Positions 1 through 7,927 of a DNA stretch of 64,000 nt are shown here, one piece after another. The DNA is from Paenibacillaceae bacterium GAS479 (GTDB lineage Bacteria; Bacillota; Bacilli; Paenibacillales; Paenibacillaceae), in contig LT629764.1 in the NCBI GenBank assembly GCA_900105225.1, forward strand, positions 260,098 through 324,097, in the 5' to 3' direction. The notes beneath the pieces were generated by a model. The model worked only from the letters and a program-made list of their open reading frames with translations, was not told the origin of the DNA and searched no databases. Each line of letters starts with the position of its first letter. Within the stretch, counting starts at the first letter, position 1. The position numbers were made by a program, and so were the translations under genes.

Positions 1-2
1 TT

Positions 3-245
3 CGAAACTGGGTGAAGGAGTATCAGGAGAAAGTCGGTCATGATGCGATCCCAACCATCGATGAACGGATCGACGATGCCAGGCGACTTGCTGAGCTAGA
101 GGCCAAGTATGAGCAAGCCCTCAAGGCACTAGGTGAAAAGGAACTGGAGAACAACGTTCTGCGGGAGCTCGTAAAAAAGTCCAGCCCTGCCTCGATGACA
201 AACTTCACGTTGCCCAAACGTTCGTCGAGCAGGGACACCAGATAG
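3..245 (+). CDS. IS3-family transposase OrfA, 5'-truncated by window edge
   Basis: The frame is open from base 3, so the gene starts outside the window. The visible 80 residues are a charged coiled-coil (leucine-zipper-like) with KALGEKELENNVLRELVKK, typical of the second half of IS3 OrfA proteins after the helix-turn-helix. OrfA binds the element ends and limits transposition. The frame ends at 245, while the OrfB frame is open from 179 onwards in the -1 frame. The overlap and the slippery run at 173-179 indicate that OrfA is also made as an OrfAB fusion. Confidence 0.75.
   Translation, partial: RNWVKEYQEKVGHDAIPTIDERIDDARRLAELEAKYEQALKALGEKELENNVLRELVKKSSPASMTNFTLPKRSSSRDTR
173..179 (+). 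other. Programmed -1 frameshift site (A AAA AAG)
   Basis: The heptamer AAAAAAG sits in the OrfA frame as A AAA AAG, the canonical -1 slippery sequence of IS3 elements. Slipping back one base moves ribosomes into the OrfB frame, which is open from 179 through the transposase to 1141. The fusion protein is the active transposase in this family. A downstream stimulatory structure was not modelled. Confidence 0.75.
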
Positions 246-1141
246 CCGTTCTTTTACGTATCGTTGACCTGTCTAGCTCCACGTTTTACAGCCGGCGAAA
301 CCAGGCGAATCGTTCTGTCCGTTCCACTCCCCAGCGCTCAGGACGGCCTCTCTCGACCCAGTCGCTCACCATGGCCGGCCGTGTCATTAGCGACGAGCAA
401 ATCAAGGAATGGTTGCTGGAGCTGGTATCAGGGGAAGAGCACGGGTATGGCTACAGCCTCCTAACCGAATGTCTTCGCAAGTCCTATGATTTGGTTATTA
501 ACAAAAAGAAGGTGTACCGACTCTGTCGCGAGCTGCAGATTCTGCATCCCCAGCGCCGAAAGAAGGTTCATTACCCGAGACGTCTGGCGCGTTACCACGA
601 CATTACGGCCTCGAACCAGCTGTGGCAGCTGGATATTAAATATGGATACGTAGACGGCTACAGCCAGTTCTTTTTTATCGCGGACATGATCGATGTATTT
701 GACCGCAGCATTGTGGGCTACTACACCGGCTCTAGTTGCGAAGCCAAACACGTCTGCGATATGGTGCGTACAGCACTAAATCTACGTCTCATGCCTGGAC
801 AACAAACACCTGTTATTCGAACGGACAATGGCCCTCAGTTTGTGAGCAAGGCGTTTGGAGAACTGGCGGAGGAGCTTATATTTGTGCATGAACGAATCCC
901 TCCGAAAACGCCCAACATGAATGCCTATATTGAATCGTTCCATGCCACGCTGGAGCGCTGGTTATTGAGTAAGGAGCGCTTTACTACGTTTGAAGAGGCG
1001 TTTCAGGCCGTGGATTCGTTCATGGATTTCTACAACCACCGCAAGATGCACCTCAGCTTAGGGAAGCGATCCCCCGCTGAGTTTATGCAGTGGATTGCCG
1101 AAACAAATCCGGATGTATCCGAGTACAAACGGGCCGTATAA
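182..1141 (+). CDS. IS3-family transposase OrfB (DDE integrase core), expressed by -1 frameshift
   Basis: Catalytic part of the transposase. The first ATG in frame is at 371, but the frame is open upstream to the slippery site, and the upstream stretch is typical OrfB sequence (VLLRIVDLSSSTFYSRR), so it is normally translated as OrfAB. Counting from the ATG at 371, the DDE triad is D88 (QLDIKYG), D152 (RTDNGPQF) and E188 (NAYIESFH). The D-E gap of 35 residues is the DD(35)E spacing of IS3/retroviral integrases. No internal stop or frameshift is seen, so the element may be functional if its left end is intact. Confidence 0.85.
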   Translation, partial: QPCLDDKLHVAQTFVEQGHQIAVLLRIVDLSSSTFYSRRNQANRSVRSTPQRSGRPLSTQSLTMAGRVISDEQIKEWLLELVSGEEHGYGYSLLTECLRKSYDLVINKKKVYRLCRELQILHPQRRKKVHYPRRLARYHDITASNQLWQLDIKYGYVDGYSQFFFIADMIDVFDRSIVGYYTGSSCEAKHVCDMVRTALNLRLMPGQQTPVIRTDNGPQFVSKAFGELAEELIFVHERIPPKTPNMNAYIESFHATLERWLLSKERFTTFEEAFQAVDSFMDFYNHRKMHLSLGKRSPAEFMQWIAETNPDVSEYKRAV

Positions 1142-1312
1142 GCGTATTTGCGAGAAAAATGAAGCTAGACTTCGATTCAAACCTATTTCGCCCTGAACTC
1201 TCCAGAATTAGGGGGCCAGCCCGCTATATCTTACTGCCGGCCTAAATAACTAAAGGGTAGCCCCTAAATCATCTAAAGATGACTTTTGGGCCGCCCCCAC
1301 GTTTTCCCTAAC

Positions 1313-1344
1313 AAAAAAAATCCCTCAAGCGCCCGCTTGAGGGA
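1313..1344 (-). terminator. Rho-independent terminator of lysC
   Basis: Perfect 11-bp hairpin (arms 1321-1331 and 1334-1344, core ccctcaagcg/cgcttgaggg) followed on the minus strand by eight T residues. It lies 17 bases beyond the lysC stop. Confidence 0.9.
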
Positions 1345-1360
1345 TAAATCGAATTAATCC

Positions 1361-2614
1361 TTAGCGGCGTTCCGAAGGACCGCCGACGAATACTTGCTCC
1401 GCCGTATCCAAACCGTATGCGGTATGGAGAGCACGGACTACTTCTTGCAGCGGGCCAGCCTCGATGACACAGGAGGTTTTGATCTCCGAGGTGCTGACCA
1501 TCTTGATGCTGACGCCAGTCTCTGCCATGACGCGGAACATTTTGGCGGCAACACCCGGATTGCTCACCATGCCGGCACCAACGATCGAAACTTTCACAAG
1601 GCCGTCCTCAGAGGTCGTTTCACGGTAAGGAACTTGGGCACGGTTACCTTCAATAATGGCCATAGCCTTATCGCGGTCGCCACTGCCGATCGTGAAGCTG
1701 AAGTCGGCTTTGCCTTCCATGACTCCGCTCTGCACGATGATGTCGACATTAATACCGCCGTCTGCCAGTGCGCCGAATACGCCAGCGAGCACGCCAGGTA
1801 CATCCTCCACGCCCAGAATGCTGATGCGGACAACATCTTTGTCGAACGCAATTCCGCTTACCACGATTCCTTGTTCCATGACCGCTTCCTCCTTGACCGT
1901 CGTTCCCTCATTATGGTTGAAGCTCGACCGGACGACCAGCTTCACATTGTACTGCTTCGCATATTCAACCGCCCTTGGATGTAACACAGCCGCCCCCAGG
2001 TTCGCGAGCTCCAGCATTTCATCATAGGAGATCTCATCCAGCTTGCGTGCATTTTTCACAACGCGTGGATCGGTGGAATAGATGCCATCCACGTCGGTGA
2101 AAATCTCGCAAACATCCGCTTCGATCGCCGCAGCAAGCGCTACAGCCGTCGTGTCGGAACCGCCTCGTCCGAGCGTTGTAATCTCTCCGGTGTCCGTCAT
2201 ACCCTGGAATCCGGCTACGATGACGATCCCGCCGTCATTGAGTGCCGCATGAATACGCTCCGGCTGAATATCCGTAATCCGTGCCTTTCCATGCAGAGCT
2301 TCCGTCAGGATGCCTGCCTGCCAGCCTGTCATCGAGACGGCTTCGCGTCCCAAAGCATGTATGGTCATCGACAGCAAGGCGACCGAGATCTGCTCGCCTG
2401 TCGTCAGCAGCATATCCATTTCACGAGCCGGAGGGTTCGGGTTCAGCTCCTTGGTTTTGTCGATCAAGTCATCCGTCGTATCTCCCATTGCAGACACCAC
2501 GACGACAACTTTATGCCCCGCATCCCTGTTCTCAACAATCCGTCGCGCAACTCTTTGCATCCGTTCTGTCGTGCCGACCGAACTGCCGCCGAACTTCATT
2601 ACGATCAACGACAC
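1361..2614 (-). CDS. lysC: Aspartokinase (class II, alpha/beta type)
   Basis: Phosphorylates L-aspartate with ATP, the first step toward lysine, threonine, methionine and diaminopimelate. 417 residues. The N-terminal kinase fold opens with VMKFGGSSVG, followed by a GRGGSDTTAVALA nucleotide/substrate loop. Two ACT-type regulatory domains follow from about residue 255. The start is a GTG at 2614 with GGGAGTG upstream. An in-frame ATG at 1879 (codon 246) has its own strong Shine-Dalgarno and would yield a 172-residue beta subunit, as in B. subtilis LysC. No lysine riboswitch was found in the 180 bases upstream. Confidence 0.93.
   Translation of the reverse strand: MSLIVMKFGGSSVGTTERMQRVARRIVENRDAGHKVVVVVSAMGDTTDDLIDKTKELNPNPPAREMDMLLTTGEQISVALLSMTIHALGREAVSMTGWQAGILTEALHGKARITDIQPERIHAALNDGGIVIVAGFQGMTDTGEITTLGRGGSDTTAVALAAAIEADVCEIFTDVDGIYSTDPRVVKNARKLDEISYDEMLELANLGAAVLHPRAVEYAKQYNVKLVVRSSFNHNEGTTVKEEAVMEQGIVVSGIAFDKDVVRISILGVEDVPGVLAGVFGALADGGINVDIIVQSGVMEGKADFSFTIGSGDRDKAMAIIEGNRAQVPYRETTSEDGLVKVSIVGAGMVSNPGVAAKMFRVMAETGVSIKMVSTSEIKTSCVIEAGPLQEVVRALHTAYGLDTAEQVFVGGPSERR
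1877..1894 (-). promoter_or_regulatory. Internal ribosome binding site and start for LysC beta subunit
   Basis: On the minus strand AAGGAGG (1894-1888) lies 8 bases before an in-frame ATG (1879-1877), which is codon 246 of lysC. B. subtilis aspartokinase II is known to make a separate beta subunit from an in-frame internal start at the same codon number. The quality and spacing of this site argue for real internal initiation. Confidence 0.7.
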
Positions 2615-2725
2615 CGCTGTTCACTCCCTACCTAAGCTGATACAATCAAGTACCGATTATAGCACATTCCCGCATTACAGAGTAGATGAAATTCCCCCGT
2701 CGCCGCCTACCCCAAAATGGAATAA

Positions 2726-2747
2726 GCCGCCCGGCAAGCCAGGCGGC
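2726..2747 (-). terminator. Hairpin after efp
   Basis: 9-bp GC-rich stem (gccgcccgg / ccaggcggc, one G-U pair) with a 4-base loop between efp and lysC. The T-tract on the minus strand is weak (ttattcc), so termination may be partial. A second small hairpin lies at 2766-2786. Confidence 0.5.
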
Positions 2748-2796
2748 CAATTCCTAACATGATTGCCTTTCCAAGTAAAGGAAAGGCTACTATTCA

Positions 2797-3354
2797 CTAG
2801 GCGCGGGAAATGTAGCGACCTTCGCGAGTATCGATCAGAAGCACGTCGCCTTCGTTGATGAACAGTGGAACTTGAACCGTGAAGCCCGTTTCCAGCGTAG
2901 CATTTTTCGTAGCGCCTTGAGCTGTGTTGCCTTTAACGCCTGGCTCGGTTTCCGTTACCTTCAGCTCAACGCTGTTAGGCATCGTGATTCCGATGATTTC
3001 GCCTTTGTAGCTGGCGATGTTAACGTTCATGTTTTCTTTAAGGAAGTTGATCTCCCACTCCAGCTGTTTCTTGTCCAGGTTGAACTGGTCAAAGGACTCA
3101 TTGTCCATGAAGCTGTACTCAGAGCCGCTATTGTACAGGTACTGAACTTCGCGGTTTTCAACATGAGCACGGCCAAGCGTTTCGCCGGCACGGAAAGTTT
3201 TTTCCACGATGTTGCCGTTGCGAAGGTTTTTGAGCTTGGTGCGGACGAATGCAGCGCCTTTGCCCGGTTTAACGTGTTGGAACTCAATAACGGTGAAAAT
3301 ATCGGTTTCTACTTCAATCGTAATGCCGGTTTTAAAATCATTCACTGAAATCAC
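2797..3354 (-). CDS. efp: Translation elongation factor P
   Basis: Relieves ribosome stalling at polyproline stretches. 185 residues, the usual family size, with three beta domains. The N-terminal KOW-like domain starts ISVNDFKTG and carries the conserved modified-lysine loop KPGKGAAF (K32). The OB domains end in EGRYISRA. The start is a GTG at 3354 preceded by AGGAGG with an 8-base spacer, and the protein begins exactly where family members do. Downstream of the M24 peptidase and in the same order as B. subtilis yqhT-efp. Relevant here because several local products are very proline-rich (for example GerPC). Confidence 0.95.
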   Translation of the reverse strand: MISVNDFKTGITIEVETDIFTVIEFQHVKPGKGAAFVRTKLKNLRNGNIVEKTFRAGETLGRAHVENREVQYLYNSGSEYSFMDNESFDQFNLDKKQLEWEINFLKENMNVNIASYKGEIIGITMPNSVELKVTETEPGVKGNTAQGATKNATLETGFTVQVPLFINEGDVLLIDTREGRYISRA

Positions 3355-3378
3355 AGGTGATTCCTCCTAAGATGGGTT

Positions 3379-4449
3379 TTAAAGCACGATCAATTGTTGC
3401 TTAGGTGAAGAGGTCAAAATGCGAATGCCGCTGTCCGTAATGACAACGTCATCCTCGATACGAACGCCGCCGAAGCCTGGGACGTAGATGCCTGGCTCAA
3501 CGGTGACGACCATTCCGGGAGCAAGCATCATGTCGCTACGCATGTTCAGCGTAGGCTGCTCATGCACCTCCATGCCAAGGCCATGACCAAGGCTATGACC
3601 GAAGTTATCGCCGTAGCCATACTTCGTGATGATGTCGCGAGCCAGCGCATCGGCTTCTTTGCCGGTCATGCCGGGACGGATGTTGTTAAGCGCATGAAGC
3701 TGCGCCTCAAGCACAATGTCATAAATTTCACGATGCTTGTCTGACACCTCTCCAACCGCCACCGTACGGGTAATATCGGAGCAGTATCCATGATAAAGGG
3801 CGCCGAAGTCGAGCTTGACAAACTCGCCCATGCCGATGATCCGATCGCTGGCTACACCATGCGGAAGCGCAGAGCGCTCACCTGAAGCTACGATCGTATC
3901 GAAGCAGGAAGAGGCTGCCCCGCCGGAGCGCAGGAATACTTCTAGCTCCAGAGCGACATCGGATTCCTTCATGCCAGGCTTGATAAGCCCTTGGATGTAC
4001 TGGAAGGCACGATCCGCGAGATTAGCTGCTTCTTGCATGATGGCAAGTTCGGTCTCGTCCTTGATAATACGCAGTTGCTCCACAAGCGCCGGGGCAGGCA
4101 CGAGCTTAATGCCCTGGAGCGTCTTGCTCCATTTGACATACTGAGCATACACCGTATGCTCCTGCTCGAAGCCGAGCGAGGTGATGCCTTCGCTGCGAAG
4201 CAGTTCTCCTACCGTAACGAGCGGGTCCGATCCATGCTGCACGATCTCAAACCCATGCACCTGCTCGGCTGCCTGAACGGTATAACGGAAATCGGTAAGG
4301 AACCAGCTCTTGGCCGCAGTTACGAGGACCCATCCAGCCGATCCTGTGAATCCGCTTATGTATTGGCGATTGTAAGTACTGCCGATAAGCAGCGATTCCA
4401 ATCCTTGACTAGCCAACTTCTCACGAAGCTTGTCTAACCGGTGCTTCAT
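3379..4449 (-). CDS. M24B family aminopeptidase P-like (YqhT type)
   Basis: Metallopeptidase that removes N-terminal residues before proline (Xaa-Pro). 356 residues. The N-terminal creatinase-like domain is followed by a pita-bread catalytic domain with the metal ligands in VKLDFGALYHGYCSDITRT (two Asp), GHSLGHGLGMEVHE (His), TVEPGIYVPG (Glu) and GVRIEDDV (Glu). The chosen ATG at 4449 has AAGGAGGTG nine bases upstream. A TTG seven codons earlier lies inside this ribosome binding site and is not used. 24 bases upstream of efp, likely co-transcribed. Confidence 0.9.
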   Translation of the reverse strand: MKHRLDKLREKLASQGLESLLIGSTYNRQYISGFTGSAGWVLVTAAKSWFLTDFRYTVQAAEQVHGFEIVQHGSDPLVTVGELLRSEGITSLGFEQEHTVYAQYVKWSKTLQGIKLVPAPALVEQLRIIKDETELAIMQEAANLADRAFQYIQGLIKPGMKESDVALELEVFLRSGGAASSCFDTIVASGERSALPHGVASDRIIGMGEFVKLDFGALYHGYCSDITRTVAVGEVSDKHREIYDIVLEAQLHALNNIRPGMTGKEADALARDIITKYGYGDNFGHSLGHGLGMEVHEQPTLNMRSDMMLAPGMVVTVEPGIYVPGFGGVRIEDDVVITDSGIRILTSSPKQQLIVL

Positions 4450-4501
4450 GCTGCCGGCCACCTCCTTCAAAGCTGATATGCCCTTCCAGCGGGCCCTCCG
4501 T

Positions 4502-4951
4502 TCAAGCCGATTGATCAGCCTTCAAATGATCCAAAAGCGCTTGCAAGCCCAGCGTGTAGCTGGCTGCTCCGAAACCGGCTATCTGTCCGATGGCCGCCGC
4601 GGCAGTAACCGAGACATGGCGGAACGCTTCTCTTTTGTGGATATTCGATAGATGGACCTCAACGGTTGGGATGGAAACAGAGCTGATTGCATCCCTCAGC
4701 GCATAGCTGTAATGCGTCAGTGCACCTGGATTCAGAATCAGCCCGTCCACTTCACCAAAGGCAGCATGAATCCGATCGATCAAGGCTCCCTCGTGATTGG
4801 ATTGGAAACATTCCAGCTCAGCTCCAGCAGCAGCTGCCTGCTCACGAAGCATCGCTTCAATCCTTTCCAACGTGACTGTACCGTAAACACCCGGCTCCCG
4901 AACCCCCAGCATGTTGAGATTCGGGCCATTCAATACGAGAATTCGAATCAT
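4502..4951 (-). CDS. aroQ: Type II 3-dehydroquinate dehydratase
   Basis: Converts 3-dehydroquinate to 3-dehydroshikimate in the shikimate pathway. 149 residues, normal for the small dodecameric type II enzyme. Active-site elements are R18 and Y23 in [17 protein letters not shown], the NHEGALID loop, NPGALTHYS with the family His, and [15 protein letters not shown]. The start at 4951 is preceded by GGAGGAG six bases away and matches family N-termini. It is followed by the M24 peptidase and efp on the same strand, as in the B. subtilis yqhS-yqhT-efp order. Confidence 0.94.
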   Translation of the reverse strand: MIRILVLNGPNLNMLGVREPGVYGTVTLERIEAMLREQAAAAGAELECFQSNHEGALIDRIHAAFGEVDGLILNPGALTHYSYALRDAISSVSIPTVEVHLSNIHKREAFRHVSVTAAAAIGQIAGFGAASYTLGLQALLDHLKADQSA

Positions 4952-5119
4952 CCCGCTCCTCCAATGCCAAGTCTTCAAGCATCACGGCAGCACCTTCCTA
5001 ATGGGCGGTGTCCGTATGCAATAGGAATACGAGAACTATATCGCTAAGGATATAAATTCCAGCATGTTGAAAAAAGGCTACTTGCCATTCTAACACAAAA
5101 AAGGAGCCGTTGAGAAGGG

Positions 5120-5647
5120 CTATTCCGCCTTCTGAGGCTCACGCGAAGCCTCATCATTGAACTCAAAGGCAATAGAATATCCGATAAAGATTCCCCATAC
5201 CGCAAATAAGCTCAGCTCCGAAAGTACACCGCCCCATCCCAGTTGATTGACCGGATTCATCATGCCGAGCAGCGGACCGAAAGCAAGAAAGATCATCGTC
5301 CACCATAACAAACCATAAATCAGCCCCGGCCATGGTCCTTGAAAACGACCGAGCAGCAGCTTGTACAGTAATGCGGCCAGGATGGAAAAGAGGATAAAAT
5401 AGACCAAGCCTGCGACATGCCCCCAACCTGTGACTAGAAAGGACCGTCTATAAAATGGCTCGGCCATAAAACCAGGCAATACTGGTGTAAACCGGAATGT
5501 ATACATCAACCAGTGAATACCGCCCCAGATCAGCCCTCCCCAGAAGCCGATCATAAGGCAGAATTTCCAAGGATTCGTCACCTTTCTGTGATAGGGTCCC
5601 CGATCTCTGCTTCTCCCCCCTGAAGCTGCTGCAGCGGATGCACTCAT
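5120..5647 (-). CDS. yqhR: YqhR-like conserved membrane protein
   Basis: 175 residues with four or five hydrophobic segments (for example FCLMIGFWGGLIWGGIHWLMY, GLVYFILFSILAALLYKLLL, IYGLLWWTMIFLAFGPLLG, LFAVWGIFIGYSIAF), a polar N-terminus and a charged tail, so an integral membrane protein of unknown role. The ATG at 5647 has GGAGGAGG upstream, which excludes longer in-frame versions. It lies between aroQ and a divergent yqhQ, the position of yqhR in B. subtilis. The identification rests on this synteny and the membrane layout. Confidence 0.75.
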   Translation of the reverse strand: MSASAAAASGGRSRDRGPYHRKVTNPWKFCLMIGFWGGLIWGGIHWLMYTFRFTPVLPGFMAEPFYRRSFLVTGWGHVAGLVYFILFSILAALLYKLLLGRFQGPWPGLIYGLLWWTMIFLAFGPLLGMMNPVNQLGWGGVLSELSLFAVWGIFIGYSIAFEFNDEASREPQKAE

Positions 5648-5820
5648 ATATTCACAACCTCCTCCAATGTCATGTAGGTAGTATGCACCAATAAAGCGTC
5701 CCAATTCCGATAAACCCCCAGCAAGGCGCGCTGGCATTGGACTTGCTCATCAAGTACAATAGGAACATACAGATTCAGCGGATTCATGCCGCTGTGGACA
5801 CACAGAAAGGTGGAGCTTCG

Positions 5821-6819
5821 TTGCCAGAGCCGACAACATCCATATACGGCGGACAAGCGGTCATTGAAGGCGTCATGTTCGGAGGACGCAACGTCAATGT
5901 TACAGCTGTTCGACGCAAAAATGATGAAATCCAATATTTTGAGGTTCCTGCAAGCCAGAAAAAACCTTGGTATCAGCCGCTCAAGAAAATCCCATTCATT
6001 CGTGGTGTCATCGGCATCCTTGAATCCAGCGCGAGAGGGTCGCAGCATCTTAACTTCTCCATGGAAGCCTATGCGGAGGACAGTGAGGAAAGCGACGGCA
6101 AAACCGAGGTCGGCAAGGCCGATAAAGTCGAGAAGGCAGAGCCCAAGCCTGAGAAAAAGGAAGGCTGGAGTCTCGCGATGGTTTTTGGCGTCGCTGTGGC
6201 CGGCGTTATCAGCTTTGTACTCGGAAAGGTTGTGTTTACGGCAGTTCCGGCGATCGTCGAGGAGTTTTTATTCGACGGGAGATTTGACAATATTGTCGTG
6301 CACAATTTGCTCGAAGGCGCAATTAAGATCATCTTCCTGCTCTCTTATCTGTACTTACTTTCCTTAACGCCGATGATCAAGCGGCTGTTCCAGTATCACG
6401 GAGCGGAGCATAAGGTTATTACCGCCTACGAGAATGGTTCCGAGTTGACTGTAGATAAAGTGCAGAAGTTTACTCGACTACATTATCGCTGCGGCAGCAG
6501 TTTTATTATTTTTTCCGTCATTGTCGGCGTCATTGTCTATTCCTTCTTCACTTGGGATACTCTATGGGAGCGGGTTTACATCCGGATTCTGTTGCTGCCA
6601 GTCGTACTCGGCATCTCTTATGAGGTACTTCGCTTCACAAACTCTCTCCGTGACGTTCCTGTGCTGCGCTTCCTGGGATATCCGGGACTGTGGCTACAGA
6701 TGTTGACGACCAAAGAGCCGACGGATGATCAAGTAGCCGTCTCCATCGCTTCCTTCAATCGGATGAGAGAACTTGAGAAAAAGGTCAACGCTCCACAATC
6801 CGCAAGCACAGCGGTGTAG
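5821..6819 (+). CDS. yqhQ: YqhQ-like DUF1385 membrane protein
   Basis: 332 residues from a TTG at 5821, which has AAAGGTGGAG seven bases upstream. Longer in-frame starts lack such a site. It opens with the family signature YGGQAVIEGVMFGGRNVN, then a charged acidic/lysine linker, two or three transmembrane segments, and the conserved FQYHGAEHKVITAYENG and RLHYRCGSSFIIFS motifs, whose His/Glu/Cys residues suggest metal binding. The family is described as predicted metal-dependent, with no firm function. It is divergent from yqhR and followed by yqhP, as in B. subtilis. Confidence 0.88.
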   Translation: MPEPTTSIYGGQAVIEGVMFGGRNVNVTAVRRKNDEIQYFEVPASQKKPWYQPLKKIPFIRGVIGILESSARGSQHLNFSMEAYAEDSEESDGKTEVGKADKVEKAEPKPEKKEGWSLAMVFGVAVAGVISFVLGKVVFTAVPAIVEEFLFDGRFDNIVVHNLLEGAIKIIFLLSYLYLLSLTPMIKRLFQYHGAEHKVITAYENGSELTVDKVQKFTRLHYRCGSSFIIFSVIVGVIVYSFFTWDTLWERVYIRILLLPVVLGISYEVLRFTNSLRDVPVLRFLGYPGLWLQMLTTKEPTDDQVAVSIASFNRMRELEKKVNAPQSASTAV

Positions 6820-6858
6820 GTGTAGACGGGAGTCATATAGTGAAAGGCGGGATTTTCC

Positions 6859-7167
6859 ATGAAGCGTAAAACGGCATCGATATGGATGGTTATTCTGTCT
6901 GTTCTGGCGGTGATCGGCTTGGTTGACATGCTGCTCGACCGCAATTACGTCATGCTACTGCCTTTGGCGGTGCTGGCCATTATATTCGCGCTTTACAAAT
7001 GGAATCCCGGACGGCGCAATGCTCAGCCCCGTATCAAGCCTGGCAGAGCAGCTGCCAGCAGACCACGCTCATCTTCCACTGCTGCCAAAAATCGCGCTCG
7101 TAAGCCATCCCCTTTTCGGGTTATCGATGGCGGTAAGGATGACGACAGCATGCCGAAGTATCATTGA
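6859..7167 (+). CDS. Small YqhP/SA1362-like membrane protein
   Basis: 102 residues. Two transmembrane helices (IWMVILSVLAVIGLVDMLL and VMLLPLAVLAIIFALYKW) are followed by a basic, Pro/Ser/Ala-rich cytosolic tail ending in FRVIDGGKDDDSMPKYH. The ATG is preceded by GAAAGGCGGG. It follows yqhQ by 39 bases, likely co-transcribed, and a strong terminator follows. Function unknown. The YqhP link is based on size, layout and gene order. Confidence 0.65.
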   Translation: MKRKTASIWMVILSVLAVIGLVDMLLDRNYVMLLPLAVLAIIFALYKWNPGRRNAQPRIKPGRAAASRPRSSSTAAKNRARKPSPFRVIDGGKDDDSMPKYH

Positions 7168-7177
7168 GCCGCATTGC

Positions 7178-7226
7178 AAAGAACCTCTTTCTCCACCTAA
7201 GCCGTGGAGAAAGAGGTTCTTTTTTT
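7178..7226 (+). terminator. Terminator of the yqhQ-yqhP unit
   Basis: A perfect 19-bp inverted repeat (aaagaacctctttctccac and its complement, loop ctaagcc) followed by a T-run on the plus strand. It also separates yqhP from the convergent mntR. Confidence 0.92.
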
Positions 7227-7267
7227 AATAATTATCGGCTCTTGGAAAGCTCTTAAGCTCTTTGAAC

Positions 7268-7693
7268 TTAAGCTTCCGAGTCCAGCTCGCTGCGAAGATT
7301 CCGAAGCGACTCCACACGCCCGCCATCACGCCGGAAATATTCAATCAGCGTCTCGATGCAAGTAATGGAATCCCAGCTCAGGTGATGCTCGATTCCTTCC
7401 ACATCCTGATAAATATTCTCCTCTTGAACGCCGATCAGCTGCAGAAACTCCTCAAGCAGATGATGTCGCTCAACGAGACGTTTGCCCATTTTTTTGCCTT
7501 TGCTGGTTAATACAAGTCCGCGATACTTCTCATAAATGAGGTACTGATCCTTGTCCAGCTTCTGAATCATCTTGGTTACCGATGAAGGATGTACTTCAAG
7601 ACCTTCCGCTATATCCGAGACGCGGGCATACCCCTTCTCCTCAATTAGCTTATAGATCCGTTCCAAATAATCTTCCATGCTCGGTGTAGGCAT
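7268..7693 (-). CDS. mntR: Manganese-responsive transcriptional repressor MntR
   Basis: DtxR-family regulator of Mn2+ uptake. 141 residues. A winged helix ([20 protein letters not shown]) is followed by a dimerisation helix domain. All six metal ligands of B. subtilis MntR are present at the same numbers: D8, E11, H77, E99, E102, H103. The start at 7693 (MPTPSMEDY) has AGGAGGG upstream, so the 20 extra codons that could be read upstream are not part of the protein. No SH3-like third domain, as expected for MntR. Its place next to yqhP matches the B. subtilis yqhN locus. Confidence 0.95.
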   Translation of the reverse strand: MPTPSMEDYLERIYKLIEEKGYARVSDIAEGLEVHPSSVTKMIQKLDKDQYLIYEKYRGLVLTSKGKKMGKRLVERHHLLEEFLQLIGVQEENIYQDVEGIEHHLSWDSITCIETLIEYFRRDGGRVESLRNLRSELDSEA

Positions 7694-7927
7694 GTAAACC
7701 CTCCTAACCGGCTGTACACCTGCACTGGTGACTGCCATGCTCTTATGTATCATACAACGTAAAGAATTGCGACTGCAACTTGCTGCGCCCCAAATTTACC
7801 GGATTGTTAGGCTGAAACTCAGGCAAAACTAAACCAGGCGTTACTGTATCAATGATCTTCCATCTTCCCAAAGGAGGAATGACGTCTGAGTACCACTTTA
7901 GAGCGGCCCCGCACAGGCCGACCGGAT

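Larger units (their letters stand above)
1..1230 (+). mobile_element. IS3-family insertion sequence, 3' part (left end outside window)
   Basis: The first 1.1 kb carries the end of an OrfA, a frameshift site and a full OrfB integrase-type transposase, the layout of an IS3-family element. The left end and OrfA start lie before base 1. The right boundary is uncertain. A stretch near 1198-1220 with runs of G and C after the OrfB stop is a plausible right terminal repeat, but the partner repeat is not in view, so the end coordinate is approximate. Confidence 0.8.

Noticed and set aside
2615-2796. Lysine riboswitch before lysC
   Set aside because: Only 180 bases separate efp and lysC, and none of the L-box conserved blocks is present.
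5085-5119. Terminator after yqhR
   Set aside because: Only a 4-5 bp stem can be drawn next to the T-tract, too weak to list.
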